Source: Collinsella sp. (lineage in GTDB: Bacteria; Actinomycetota; Coriobacteriia; Coriobacteriales; Coriobacteriaceae). From it: a DNA stretch of 30,606 bases. Below are positions 17,300 to 24,781 of the stretch, one piece after another (within the stretch, counting starts at the first letter, position 1; every line of letters starts with the position of its first letter). The stretch covers positions 1-30,606 of the forward strand of contig JAHAGQ010000026.1 in the NCBI GenBank assembly GCA_018373675.1, given 5' to 3'. Position numbers and translations under genes: made by a program. The notes under the pieces are model-generated. The model was not told where the DNA came from. It saw only the letters and a list, made by a program, of their open reading frames with translations, and did no database searches.

Positions 17300-17330
17300 T
17301 GGGACAACATCACCAGCTTTGTTTGTCCCA
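17300..17330. promoter_or_regulatory. Operator copy 1: TGGGACAA-N15-TTGTCCCA
   Basis: An exact inverted repeat with 8-base arms (17300-17307 and 17323-17330) and a 15-base spacer, putting the half-sites 23 bp apart, about two helical turns. It lies 21 bases upstream of the Rrf2 regulator's start. Together with the second copy it is the obvious candidate for that regulator's binding site. Confidence 0.75.
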
Positions 17331-17343
17331 AATCTTAAGTAAG

Positions 17344-17374
17344 TGGGACAAACACAACAGGTTATTTTGTCCCA
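17344..17374. promoter_or_regulatory. Operator copy 2: TGGGACAA-N15-TTGTCCCA
   Basis: Same arms and same 15-base spacer as copy 1, offset by exactly 44 bp (arms 17344-17351 and 17367-17374). Because the inner half-sites of the two copies also face each other, 17321-17353 forms a further 10-base-arm palindrome (GTTTGTCCCA / TGGGACAAAC). It lies between the regulator and the candidate suf promoter. Confidence 0.75.
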
Positions 17375-17411
17375 GAATTTGAAAAGTCGAGTGGATTAGT
17401 CGGGTTTTCCC

Positions 17412-17439
17412 TTGACTAACGCCGAACCCATAGTAACTT
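17412..17439 (+). promoter_or_regulatory. Candidate sufCBDSU promoter
   Basis: TTGACT (17412-17417) followed after 16 bases by the weaker TAACTT (17434-17439), about 65 bases before sufC and 38 bases downstream of operator copy 2. The -35 is good and the -10 poor, so I hold it as tentative. Confidence 0.45.
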
Positions 17440-17503
17440 TATTCCGAGAAGATTCCTAGGGTTTAGTACACCTATGAGTACACCATATACAGAGAGGGAC
17501 AGC

Positions 17504-18304
17504 ATGAGCGCAAATCCGCTGCTTTCCATCGAAGGTCTGACCGCCTCCGTGGACGAGAAGACCATCCTCCACAACGTCAGCCTTAACGTCGCCGCCGGCG
17601 AGACCCACGTGCTGATGGGACCCAACGGCGCCGGCAAGTCCACCCTCGGCCACCTGGTCATGGGCGACCCCGTTTACACGGTCAACGACGGCCGCATCGT
17701 CTTTGACGGCCAGGACATCACCGAGCTCACCACCGACAAGCGCTCGCGCGCCGGCCTGTTCCTGAGCTTCCAGGCCCCGGTCGAGATCCCCGGCGTGCCA
17801 CTGTCAAGCTTTTTGCGCGCCAGCATCGCCGGCCGCCCTGGCCTGGAGATGAAGGGCAAGGAATTCCGCCGTCGCGTCAAGGAGCTCGCGGCCGAGCTCA
17901 ACATGGATACCGCCTACCTCAACCGCGAGCTGGGCGTAGGTTTCTCGGGCGGCGAGAAGAAGAAGGTCGAGATGCTCCAGCTCCTGCTGCTGCAGCCCAA
18001 GCTCGCCATCCTGGACGAAACCGACTCCGGCCTGGACGTCGACGCCCTGTCCACCGTCAGCCACGGCATGGACGCGTATCGCAAGAGCTGCGACGGCTCC
18101 ATGCTCATCATCACGCACAACACGCGCATTTTGGAGCACCTGGATGTCGACCGCGTCCACGTTATGGTCAAGGGCCACATCGTGCGCGAGGACGACGCCT
18201 CGCTCATCCCCTGGATCGACAAGAACGGCTTTGAGACCTTCGAGCGCGAGGCCGCCGAGCAGCGCGCCCAGGCCGAGTCTGCCGCTGCCGAGCAGCAGGC
18301 GTAA
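17504..18304 (+). CDS. sufC: SufC, ATPase of the SUF Fe-S cluster assembly complex
   Basis: 266-residue ABC-type ATPase that drives conformational change of the SufBCD scaffold during cluster assembly in the cytoplasm. Walker A GPNGAGKST (39-47), signature SGGEKKK (148-154, the SufC variant of the ABC signature) and Walker B with DETDSGLD (171-178) are all intact. I chose ATG 17504, five bases after AGAGAGG; an in-frame ATG at 17474 would add ten residues with no ribosome-binding site. First gene of a tightly packed sufC-B-D-S-U operon, 12 bases ahead of sufB. No transport domain partners exist, consistent with the non-transport role. Regulation by the divergent Rrf2 protein is inferred from the shared intergenic operators. 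Confidence 0.97.
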   Translation: MSANPLLSIEGLTASVDEKTILHNVSLNVAAGETHVLMGPNGAGKSTLGHLVMGDPVYTVNDGRIVFDGQDITELTTDKRSRAGLFLSFQAPVEIPGVPLSSFLRASIAGRPGLEMKGKEFRRRVKELAAELNMDTAYLNRELGVGFSGGEKKKVEMLQLLLLQPKLAILDETDSGLDVDALSTVSHGMDAYRKSCDGSMLIITHNTRILEHLDVDRVHVMVKGHIVREDDASLIPWIDKNGFETFEREAAEQRAQAESAAAEQQA

Positions 18305-18316
18305 AGGGGCGACGCA

Positions 18317-19729
18317 ATGACCAAGAACCGCACCGAGGTCGCGGACATCGACCGCAGCCTCTACGACTTCACCTATGGCGAGGAGGGATTCGAGCGCCTC
18401 GACGCCGGCATCACGCCCGACATCGTGCGCGAGATCAGCGCCAAGAAGGACGAGCCGCAGTGGATGCTCGACCTGCGCCTCAAGTCCCTCGAGATCTTCA
18501 ACCGTTTCCCAGATCCGACGTGGGGCCCCTCCATCGAGGGCCTGGACATGGACAACATCGTCACCTACGTCAAGCCCAACACCGATCAAAAGCACGACTG
18601 GGAGTCGGTGCCCGACGACATCAAGAACACCTTTGAGCGCCTGGGCATCCCCGAGGCCGAGCGCAGCTACCTGGCGGGCGTCGGCGCGCAGTACGACTCC
18701 GAGCTGGTTTACCACAACATGCAGGACACGGCGTCCAAGATGGGCATCGTCTACTCCGGCATCGAGGAGGCCCTGCACGACCCGCAGTGGGAGCCGCTCA
18801 TCCACGAGAAGTTTATGACGCTCATCCCGCCCACCGACCACAAATTTGCGGCCCTGCACGGCGCCGTATGGTCGGGCGGCTCGTTTGTCTACGTGCCCAA
18901 GGGCACCAAGCTCGATTTCCCGCTGCAGAGCTACTTCCGCCTTAACGCCAAGGGCGCCGGCCAGTTTGAGCACACGCTCATCATCGTCGAGGACGATGCC
19001 GACCTGCACTTTATCGAGGGCTGCTCCGCGCCCAAGTACAACGTGGCAAACCTCCACGCCGGCGCCGTCGAGCTCTTTGTGGGCAAGCGTGCGCACCTGC
19101 GCTACTCGACCATCGAGAACTGGTCCAAGAACATGTACAACCTCAACACCAAGCGTGCGCGCGTGGACGAGGACGGCGACATCGAGTGGATCAGCGGCTC
19201 CTTCGGCAGCCACGTGGGCTACCTCTACCCCATGAGCGTGCTCAATGGCCGCCGCGCCCGCTCGAGCTTTACCGGCATCACCTTTGCCGGCGCCGGTCAG
19301 AACCTCGACACCGGCTGCAAGGTCGTGCTCAACGCGCCCGAGACCTCGGCTACGGTCGAGACCAAGGGCATCTCCAAGAGCGGCGGCATCCAGACCTTCC
19401 GCAGCTCTATCGTGGCGACACCCAAGGCCGAGGGCTCCAAGGCAACCGTGAGCTGCCAGTCGCTGATGCTCGACGACCAAAGCCGCTCCGACACTATTCC
19501 GGCCATGGACATCCGCGCCAAGAACGTCGACATCGGCCACGAGGCCACCATCGGCCGCATCGGCGACGACAAGGTGTTCTACCTGATGAGCCGCGGTATC
19601 TCGGAGGAAGAGGCCCGTACCATGATCGTCAACGGCTTTGCCAACCCGGTCTCCAAGGAGCTGCCGCTGGAGTACGCCGTCGAGATGAACAACCTGATCA
19701 AGCTCGAGATGGAAGGAGCGATCGGATAA
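18317..19729 (+). CDS. sufB: SufB, Fe-S cluster scaffold subunit
   Basis: 470-residue scaffold that forms the SufB-C2-D complex and receives sulfur from the desulfurase/SufU pair to build a nascent cluster. Length and sequence are typical: YGEEGFERLDAGI near the N-terminus, the long beta-helix core with GAVWSGGSFVYVPKG, HFIEGCSAPKYNVANLHAG (a conserved Cys), FTGITFAGAGQNLDTGCKV, and the C-terminal FYLMSRGISEEEARTMIVNGF. ATG 18317 follows AAAGGGGCGACGCA. Its TAA overlaps the sufD start (TAATG) by one base, implying translational coupling. It looks complete and functional. Confidence 0.97.
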   Translation: MTKNRTEVADIDRSLYDFTYGEEGFERLDAGITPDIVREISAKKDEPQWMLDLRLKSLEIFNRFPDPTWGPSIEGLDMDNIVTYVKPNTDQKHDWESVPDDIKNTFERLGIPEAERSYLAGVGAQYDSELVYHNMQDTASKMGIVYSGIEEALHDPQWEPLIHEKFMTLIPPTDHKFAALHGAVWSGGSFVYVPKGTKLDFPLQSYFRLNAKGAGQFEHTLIIVEDDADLHFIEGCSAPKYNVANLHAGAVELFVGKRAHLRYSTIENWSKNMYNLNTKRARVDEDGDIEWISGSFGSHVGYLYPMSVLNGRRARSSFTGITFAGAGQNLDTGCKVVLNAPETSATVETKGISKSGGIQTFRSSIVATPKAEGSKATVSCQSLMLDDQSRSDTIPAMDIRAKNVDIGHEATIGRIGDDKVFYLMSRGISEEEARTMIVNGFANPVSKELPLEYAVEMNNLIKLEMEGAIG

Positions 19730-21000
19730 TGAAACAGACCACGAACACCGCTGCTACCGCCCTTGAGCAGGTCAACGCGATGCCGGCCGCCACTTGGGGC
19801 TGGCTGAAGATGAATCAGACCAAGCTCGAGCTCTCTGACGAGCTTGCTGCCGCTCCCGCCGAGACCATTGAGGTTGAGGGCTTGGACGTGCAGTTTACTG
19901 CCGTGGCAGACGCCTTCGACACCGCCATGGACGCCATGGCCGGGCGCTTCCCCGAGCGCCGCGCCTCCGCGCCCGGCGATGCCGCCGACCGCGCCCGCAT
20001 CACGCCCGAGACCGAGCTCGACGTGCCCGCAACCTCCGTCTACCAGGCCGGTGCCATTAAGCTGGAGGAGGAACTCTCCCCCGCTGAAGCCTTCGAAACC
20101 GGCATGGGCGAGGCTGCCTACGCCTACTTGGCCGAGCACGCTACCAAGCGCATCGTCATCGATGTGCCCACATACCAGCACGCCACGGTTACCGTGCGCG
20201 TGAGCGGTGTCGATGCCGCCGCGGCCATCGCCGCCATCGACGTCATCGCCCGTCCGCAGGCAACGCTCGACCTGCGCATAGCCCTGGACTCCCCCGTTGC
20301 CGGCCAAGGCGTCGTGGGCTCCGCGCTACGCGTGTGCGCCCACGAGTACGCCACCGTCAACGTGACCTGCACGCAGACGCTCGACGATAGCTGGATCGCG
20401 CTCGACGACACCGGCCTGTTCCTGGACGAGGGCGCGCGCGTCAACGTGCAGCACACCGTCCTGGGTGCTGGCGCCAGCGCCACCGGCCTTGCCGGCGACC
20501 TGCTGGGCGATACCGCCAAGGTGACGATCGATACCGATTACCTGGGCGCCCGCGAGCAGGTGCGCGACTTTAACTACGAGCTGCGCCACCGCGGCCGCAA
20601 GACCGAGTGCGAGATCGACGCCAACGGCGTGCTGACTGGCACGTCCAAGAAGGTCTACCGTGGCACCATCGACCTCGTGCACGGCTGCAAGGGCGCAACC
20701 GGCACCGAGCGCGAGACGGTGCTTTTGGCCAACAAGGGCGTCGACAACAAGACCGTTCCCGTCATTCTCTGCGACGAGGACGACGTCGCCGGCAACCACG
20801 GCGCCACAATCGGCCACGTCCGCGACGAGCAACTGTTCTATCTCGCCTGCCGTGGCCTTGACCAAAACGCCGCCGAGGACCTGTTCATTCGCGCCAAGCT
20901 GGAGGACGCCGCGCTTTCCGCCACCGACGAGCGCACCCGCGCAGCCGTCGTCCGCTTGGGCAACAACCTGATCAACAACTTTGAAGAGGAGCTCGCATGA
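19729..21000 (+). CDS. sufD: SufD, Fe-S cluster assembly subunit
   Basis: 423-residue partner of SufB in the SufBC2D scaffold. The N-terminal ~150 residues are poorly conserved. The C-terminal beta-helix and tail are clear: KKVYRGTIDLVHGCKGATG, DEDDVAGNHGATIGHVRDEQLFYLACRGLDQNAAEDLFIRAKL, which matches the family's conserved C-terminal helix and the HGAT motif containing the His proposed to be a cluster ligand. The start ATG 19729 shares a base with the sufB stop and has GGAAGGAG 10 bases upstream inside sufB. Its TGA overlaps the sufS ATG (ATGA at 20997-21000). Normal length and no defects. Confidence 0.95.
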   Translation: MKQTTNTAATALEQVNAMPAATWGWLKMNQTKLELSDELAAAPAETIEVEGLDVQFTAVADAFDTAMDAMAGRFPERRASAPGDAADRARITPETELDVPATSVYQAGAIKLEEELSPAEAFETGMGEAAYAYLAEHATKRIVIDVPTYQHATVTVRVSGVDAAAAIAAIDVIARPQATLDLRIALDSPVAGQGVVGSALRVCAHEYATVNVTCTQTLDDSWIALDDTGLFLDEGARVNVQHTVLGAGASATGLAGDLLGDTAKVTIDTDYLGAREQVRDFNYELRHRGRKTECEIDANGVLTGTSKKVYRGTIDLVHGCKGATGTERETVLLANKGVDNKTVPVILCDEDDVAGNHGATIGHVRDEQLFYLACRGLDQNAAEDLFIRAKLEDAALSATDERTRAAVVRLGNNLINNFEEELA

Positions 21001-22322
21001 TCGACACCGAGCACGTTAAATGCGATACCTGTACCGCACCGGAGCCTATGGAGCTCGACGCCAGTGACGAGGCCTCGCGCGGCTGGCCTACCGTCGACAT
21101 CGAGACCAATCCCTACAAGGCACAGTTCCCGCTTTTCCAGCAGCACCCCGAGATCGCCTTCCTCGATAGTGCCGCCACCGCGCAGCGCCCCGCCTGCGTG
21201 CTCGACGCCGAGCGTGACTTCTATCAGCGCATGAACGCCAACCCCCTGCGCGGCCTGTACTCACTGTCCGTCGAGGCCACCGACGCCATCGCGAAGGTCC
21301 GCCAGCAGATCGCCGACCTCATCGGCGCCTCACAGGCCAACGAGGTCGTCTTCACCCGCAACACGAGCGAGTCGCTCAACCTGGTCGCCAAGAGCTTTGC
21401 GCCCACAGTGCTCGAACCGGGCGACGAGGTCGTCATCACCATCATGGAGCACCACTCCAACCTGATTCCGTGGCAGCAGGTCTGCCGCGAGACCGGCGCC
21501 AAGCTCGTCTACCTCTACCCCACCAAGACCGGCCAGCTCACCACCGAGGAGGTTCTTGCCAAGGTGGGTCCCAAGACCAAGATCCTGGCCGTGGGACAGG
21601 TCTCCAACGTGTTAGGCGTCGAGAACCCAGTCAAGAACCTCGGCAAGCTCGTGCACAAGTACGGCGGCTACCTGGTCGTCGACGGTGCGCAGTCGCTGCC
21701 GCACATGCCGGTCGATGTGGCCGACCTGGGCGCCGACTTCTTTGCCTTTAGCGCGCACAAGGCTATGGGCCCCATGGGCATCGGCGTGCTGTGGGGCAAG
21801 ATGGACCTGCTCAACGCCATGCCGCCCATGCTCACCGGCGGCGAGATGATCGGCTCTGTTACCGAGCAGGACGCCGTCTGGGCGCCCGTTCCCGAGAAAT
21901 TCGAGGCCGGCACACAGGACGCCGCCGGCATCTTCGCCACGGGCGCGGCACTCGACTACCTGGTCAACACGGTGGGTTACGAGAACATCCAAGCCCGCGA
22001 GCAGGCACTCGTCCACTATCTGATGGGCGAACTCATGCAGCTCGACTTTGTCCAAATCATCGGCTCCATCTATTGGGACAACCACCACGGCGTTGTGAGC
22101 TTTAACGTCAAGGGCATCCACCCGCACGACGTCGCGAGCATCATGGACATGGACGGCGTCTGCATCCGCGCCGGTCACCACTGCGCGCAGCCGCTGCTTA
22201 CCTGGCTGGGTGTCGAAAACCTTGCTTGTTGCCGCGCCAGCGTGGCCTTCTACAACGACAAGGCCGACATCGACAAGTTCATCGCCGGCCTGCATCACGT
22301 TTGGAGCACGTTCAATGGGTAA
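20997..22322 (+). CDS. sufS: SufS, group II cysteine desulfurase
   Basis: 441-residue PLP enzyme that takes sulfur from L-cysteine as a persulfide and passes it to SufU. The PLP lysine is Lys255 in FSAHKAMGPMGIG and the active-site cysteine is Cys396 in RAGHHCAQPLL. EHHSNLIPWQ and VDGAQSLPH are the expected cofactor-binding stretches. About 40 residues precede the usual start of the fold (NPYKAQFPLF...), including a CDTC pair not typical of SufS. The coupled ATGA overlap with sufD supports this start, so the extension seems real. The stop overlaps the sufU start by eight bases. Pairing with SufU rather than SufE fits Gram-positive SUF systems. Confidence 0.96.
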   Translation: MIDTEHVKCDTCTAPEPMELDASDEASRGWPTVDIETNPYKAQFPLFQQHPEIAFLDSAATAQRPACVLDAERDFYQRMNANPLRGLYSLSVEATDAIAKVRQQIADLIGASQANEVVFTRNTSESLNLVAKSFAPTVLEPGDEVVITIMEHHSNLIPWQQVCRETGAKLVYLYPTKTGQLTTEEVLAKVGPKTKILAVGQVSNVLGVENPVKNLGKLVHKYGGYLVVDGAQSLPHMPVDVADLGADFFAFSAHKAMGPMGIGVLWGKMDLLNAMPPMLTGGEMIGSVTEQDAVWAPVPEKFEAGTQDAAGIFATGAALDYLVNTVGYENIQAREQALVHYLMGELMQLDFVQIIGSIYWDNHHGVVSFNVKGIHPHDVASIMDMDGVCIRAGHHCAQPLLTWLGVENLACCRASVAFYNDKADIDKFIAGLHHVWSTFNG

Positions 22323-22749
22323 TCTGTACACCTCCACCACGTTTATGGAGCACAACTCGCACCCCGACTACAAGTACGAGATGGATGCCCCCACGCACGA
22401 GCACGACGGCATCAACCCCAGCTGCGGCGACGAGCTCACCTTGCAGCTGCGCGTCGAGAACGGCGTGATCGAGGAGGCCTCCTTTACCGGCCACGGCTGC
22501 GCCATCAGTCAGGCCAGTGCCGACATCATGGCCGACCTCATCACCGGCGAGACCGTCGAGGAAGCTCACCGCTTGGCAGAGCTCTTCCTCGCCATGATCC
22601 GCGGCGAGCAGCTCTCCGAGGAGGACTTGGAAGACCTGGACGAAGCCGCCCAGCTCCAGGACATCTCGCACATGCCCGCCCGCGTCAAATGCGCCGAGCT
22701 CGCCTGGCGCACCCTCGACGGCATGCTCACGGGACAAAATAATCAGTAG
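22315..22749 (+). CDS. sufU: SufU, zinc-dependent sulfurtransferase
   Basis: 144-residue IscU-like protein which in Gram-positives acts as zinc-dependent sulfur acceptor for SufS. The zinc ligands are visible: Cys37 and Asp39 in NPSCGDE, Cys62 in GHGCAIS, and Cys126 in RVKCAELAW. The GEQLSEEDLEDL insertion before the last cysteine, characteristic of SufU versus IscU, is present. The start ATG 22315 overlaps the end of sufS by 8 bases, and in-frame codons upstream do not look like protein. Last gene of the operon. Its stop codon (22747-22749) lies inside the third copy of the TGGGACAA-type inverted repeat, and a hairpin terminator follows at 22778. Confidence 0.95.
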   Translation: MGNLYTSTTFMEHNSHPDYKYEMDAPTHEHDGINPSCGDELTLQLRVENGVIEEASFTGHGCAISQASADIMADLITGETVEEAHRLAELFLAMIRGEQLSEEDLEDLDEAAQLQDISHMPARVKCAELAWRTLDGMLTGQNNQ

Positions 22750-22760
22750 CATTTGTCCCA
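22730..22760. promoter_or_regulatory. Operator-like copy 3 across the sufU stop: CGGGACAA-N15-TTGTCCCA
   Basis: Same half-sites and same 15-base spacer as the two copies upstream of sufC (arms 22730-22737 and 22753-22760), with only the first base changed. It overlaps the end of sufU. Either a third regulator-binding site or, as RNA, a 9-bp hairpin close to the terminator. Confidence 0.6.
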
Positions 22761-22777
22761 AATCACAAGAAATTTGT

Positions 22778-22816
22778 TGGCCGAATCGCTTGACTAAGAG
22801 TGGTTCGGCCATTTTC
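22778..22816. terminator. Terminator after the suf operon, possibly bidirectional
   Basis: TGGCCGAA (22778-22785) and TTCGGCCA (22804-22811) form an 8-bp stem followed by TTTT. It lies 28 bases after the sufU stop and immediately before the convergent stop of the Y1-like gene. Confidence 0.75.
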
Positions 22817-23625
22817 TATTCCGAGAGCTCAGCCTGTGCCTTCACCCGCGCATAAGCGCGCACGATACGAGATACGGTACTCTTGCTGATTCCCGTATAC
22901 CGTTCGACCTCGCGCACCGTGTAGCCGCCATCGTGCAGAGCGAAAACGATTCTGTCTCGCCGCGAGGGCGCAACGGTCTTGAGTTCGTTGAGCGGCACGC
23001 CCAGGCGCTTCGCCATCTTGTCGGCAAAGGCGTGGCGTTCCCACTCCGTCTCTTTCATATCGCACAGCGCTGACTCACTGCCGGCGGGCGTCGAAAGCGA
23101 ATAGGCAATAAAGCCCTCGGCAGAGCCAAAAAGCTCAAGCACGCAAGAAGGATCAGAAAATCCCCTCGCGGCATCGGCCACATCACCGTCGTAAGCGCGT
23201 AGATGTTCCGGAAAGCTGCTCCAGGGATAACGCTCGATTAGGCTAACGCCCACCTCCTGCGGATCGGCGTGTACAGAGCGAATAGCCTCCATCACCTGCC
23301 AGTCGGTATCGAGCGAGCGCCGGTCAAAACGGTTCTGGAACAGATGCCCGGAGCGTCCGGTACGCTTGTTGAACCGACGAGCGTACGTCAAAAGCAGTCG
23401 GTGCATCGCCGCGCTCATCGTGTCCTCATAATCCGAGAGTACCAGATCCACGTGGTCGTTCATAAGGCACCACGCAACGACCGTCACGCCCTCCTCGCGG
23501 CAGCACTCGCGCATCAGCTCCAAAAACTCCCACCGGTCTTCATCGCCCTCAAAGATGAACTGCTTGTCCGTACCGCGGGCACAGACATAGTAAAAGCCGG
23601 TAACCGTTCTCCAAACGCGCTGCAT
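22816..23625 (-). CDS. REP-associated (Y1) transposase-like protein with C-terminal HTH, catalytic residues lost
   Basis: 269-residue protein. Residues ~1-140 match the TnpA-REP/Y1 (IS200-like) fold: GFYYVCARGTDKQFIF, VVAWCLMNDHVDLVL (51-63), RRFNKRTGRSGHLFQNRF (84-100), AIRSVHADPQEVG. Two active-site features are absent. The HUH metal motif reads His58-Val-Asp60 instead of His-x-His. The family's catalytic Tyr (in YIH-NP) is Ser117. Residues ~225-262 form a helix-turn-helix (YTVREVERYTGISKSTVSRI) not needed for transposition. I chose ATG 23625 because GAAGGGAG precedes it; longer in-frame starts add non-protein-like sequence. It may be a domesticated DNA-binding protein. Bases 23626-24028 upstream contain no gene. 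Confidence 0.8.
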   Translation of the reverse strand: MQRVWRTVTGFYYVCARGTDKQFIFEGDEDRWEFLELMRECCREEGVTVVAWCLMNDHVDLVLSDYEDTMSAAMHRLLLTYARRFNKRTGRSGHLFQNRFDRRSLDTDWQVMEAIRSVHADPQEVGVSLIERYPWSSFPEHLRAYDGDVADAARGFSDPSCVLELFGSAEGFIAYSLSTPAGSESALCDMKETEWERHAFADKMAKRLGVPLNELKTVAPSRRDRIVFALHDGGYTVREVERYTGISKSTVSRIVRAYARVKAQAELSE

Positions 23626-23929
23626 GGCGCTCCCTTCGCCGGGATCTGCTTGCCATCCAATACAGCACGATTGAAGCGTGCCATCAAAACATTCACGCAA
23701 AACAATACACTCGCGCGGCCAAAGGCAGTAATCAGGCGGCGAACGGCATCGTTGCAACAGGTCAACCCCCGCAATGCTTACAAGAGCTGACCAATAGCTT
23801 GCCCAAGACGGACCCCCTCTACGGAAGTTCACGACCACAGAACATAGGGTTAAACCGTTTCAATTAAAACTTCCGGACTTCTCGCTACGAAAACTGAGCC
23901 GTTCGCCGAATATTCCGTGCATTTCGCGG

Positions 23930-23935
23930 TATTAT
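23930..23935 (+). promoter_or_regulatory. Candidate -10 for the NifU-like/GGGtGRT operon
   Basis: TATTAT lies ~94 bases before the NifU-like start, in the AT-rich part of the 400-base gap; no clear -35 is seen. None of the TGGGACAA-type repeats of the suf region is found here. Confidence 0.3.
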
Positions 23936-24028
23936 AGGGGCTGCATGTCATGTCCCTTTCGAAGGGTCGCCCGGCAATCGCCAGCCACGGCCCCCAGACG
24001 GGACGCCAACACGATAGAGAGGAGAGGC

Positions 24029-24763
24029 ATGCAGTACTCACAGGAAGTGGAGAACATGTGCCCCGTTGCCAAGGGTGCATACCACGGCCCCGCACCCATC
24101 CCCGAGGAGGGCAAGTGGGTCCAGGCTAAGGAGATTTCCGACATCTCCGGTCTTACGCACGGTGTGGGTTGGTGCGCACCTCAGCAGGGCGCCTGCAAGC
24201 TCACGCTGAACGTCAAGGACGGCATCATCGAGGAGGCCCTCGTTGAGACCATCGGCTGCTCGGGCATGACCCACTCTGCCGCCATGGCTTCCGAGATCCT
24301 TCCCGGTAAGACCATCCTCGAGGCCCTCAACACCGACCTCGTCTGCGACGCCATCAACGTTGCTATGCGCGAGATCTTCCTGCAGATCGTTTACGGCCGC
24401 AGCCAGACCGCGTTCTCCGAGGGCGGCCTGCCCGTGGGCGCCTCCCTCGACGACCTCGGCAAGGGCCTTCGCTCTCAGGTCGGCACCATGTTCGGCACCA
24501 AGGCCAAGGGCGCTCGTTACCTCGAGCTCGCTCAGGGCTACGTCACCCGCATGGCTCTCAATGACAAGAACGAGATCATCGCATTCGAGTTCCTGAACCT
24601 CGGCAAGTTCACCGACGCCGTCAAGGCCGGCAAGACCCCCGAGGAGGCCATCGCTGGCGCTATGGGCCACTATGGTCAGTGGGAGAACGCTGCCAAGTAC
24701 ATCGACCCGCGCACCGACGAGGAGACTCACTCCGTCGCCAGCGTGTTCCCGGTTCACGAGTAG
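24029..24763 (+). CDS. NifU-like Fe-S scaffold-family protein paired with GGGtGRT
   Basis: 244-residue protein distantly related to the NifU/IscU N-terminal domain. GVGWCAPQQGACKLTLNVKD (Cys49, Cys56) followed by IIEEALVETIGCSGMTHSAA (Cys77) matches the spacing of the first two scaffold-cysteine positions, and Cys106 is a further candidate ligand. The C-terminal ~110 residues (GLRSQVGTMFG, GARYLELAQGYVTRM, TPEEAIAGAMGHYGQW) are specific to this subfamily. It is annotated in anaerobes as an Fe-S assembly scaffold, but its biochemical role is not established. Start ATG 24029 lies just after GGAGAGG. It ends 18 bases before the GGGtGRT gene and clearly shares its transcript. Lying 1.3 kb from sufU, it extends the Fe-S theme of this region. 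Confidence 0.85.
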   Translation: MQYSQEVENMCPVAKGAYHGPAPIPEEGKWVQAKEISDISGLTHGVGWCAPQQGACKLTLNVKDGIIEEALVETIGCSGMTHSAAMASEILPGKTILEALNTDLVCDAINVAMREIFLQIVYGRSQTAFSEGGLPVGASLDDLGKGLRSQVGTMFGTKAKGARYLELAQGYVTRMALNDKNEIIAFEFLNLGKFTDAVKAGKTPEEAIAGAMGHYGQWENAAKYIDPRTDEETHSVASVFPVHE

Positions 24764-24781
24764 AAAGGGAGGGAAATAACT

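Noticed and set aside
17804..19540. 578-codon minus-strand frame across sufC and sufB
   Set aside because: Antisense shadow of strongly biased GC-rich genes; Val/Leu/Gly/Ala/Asp/His-rich with no domain.
22816..23625. Active IS200/IS605-type element
   Set aside because: The HUH and Tyr residues are missing, there is no TnpB gene, and no element ends were found around the gene.
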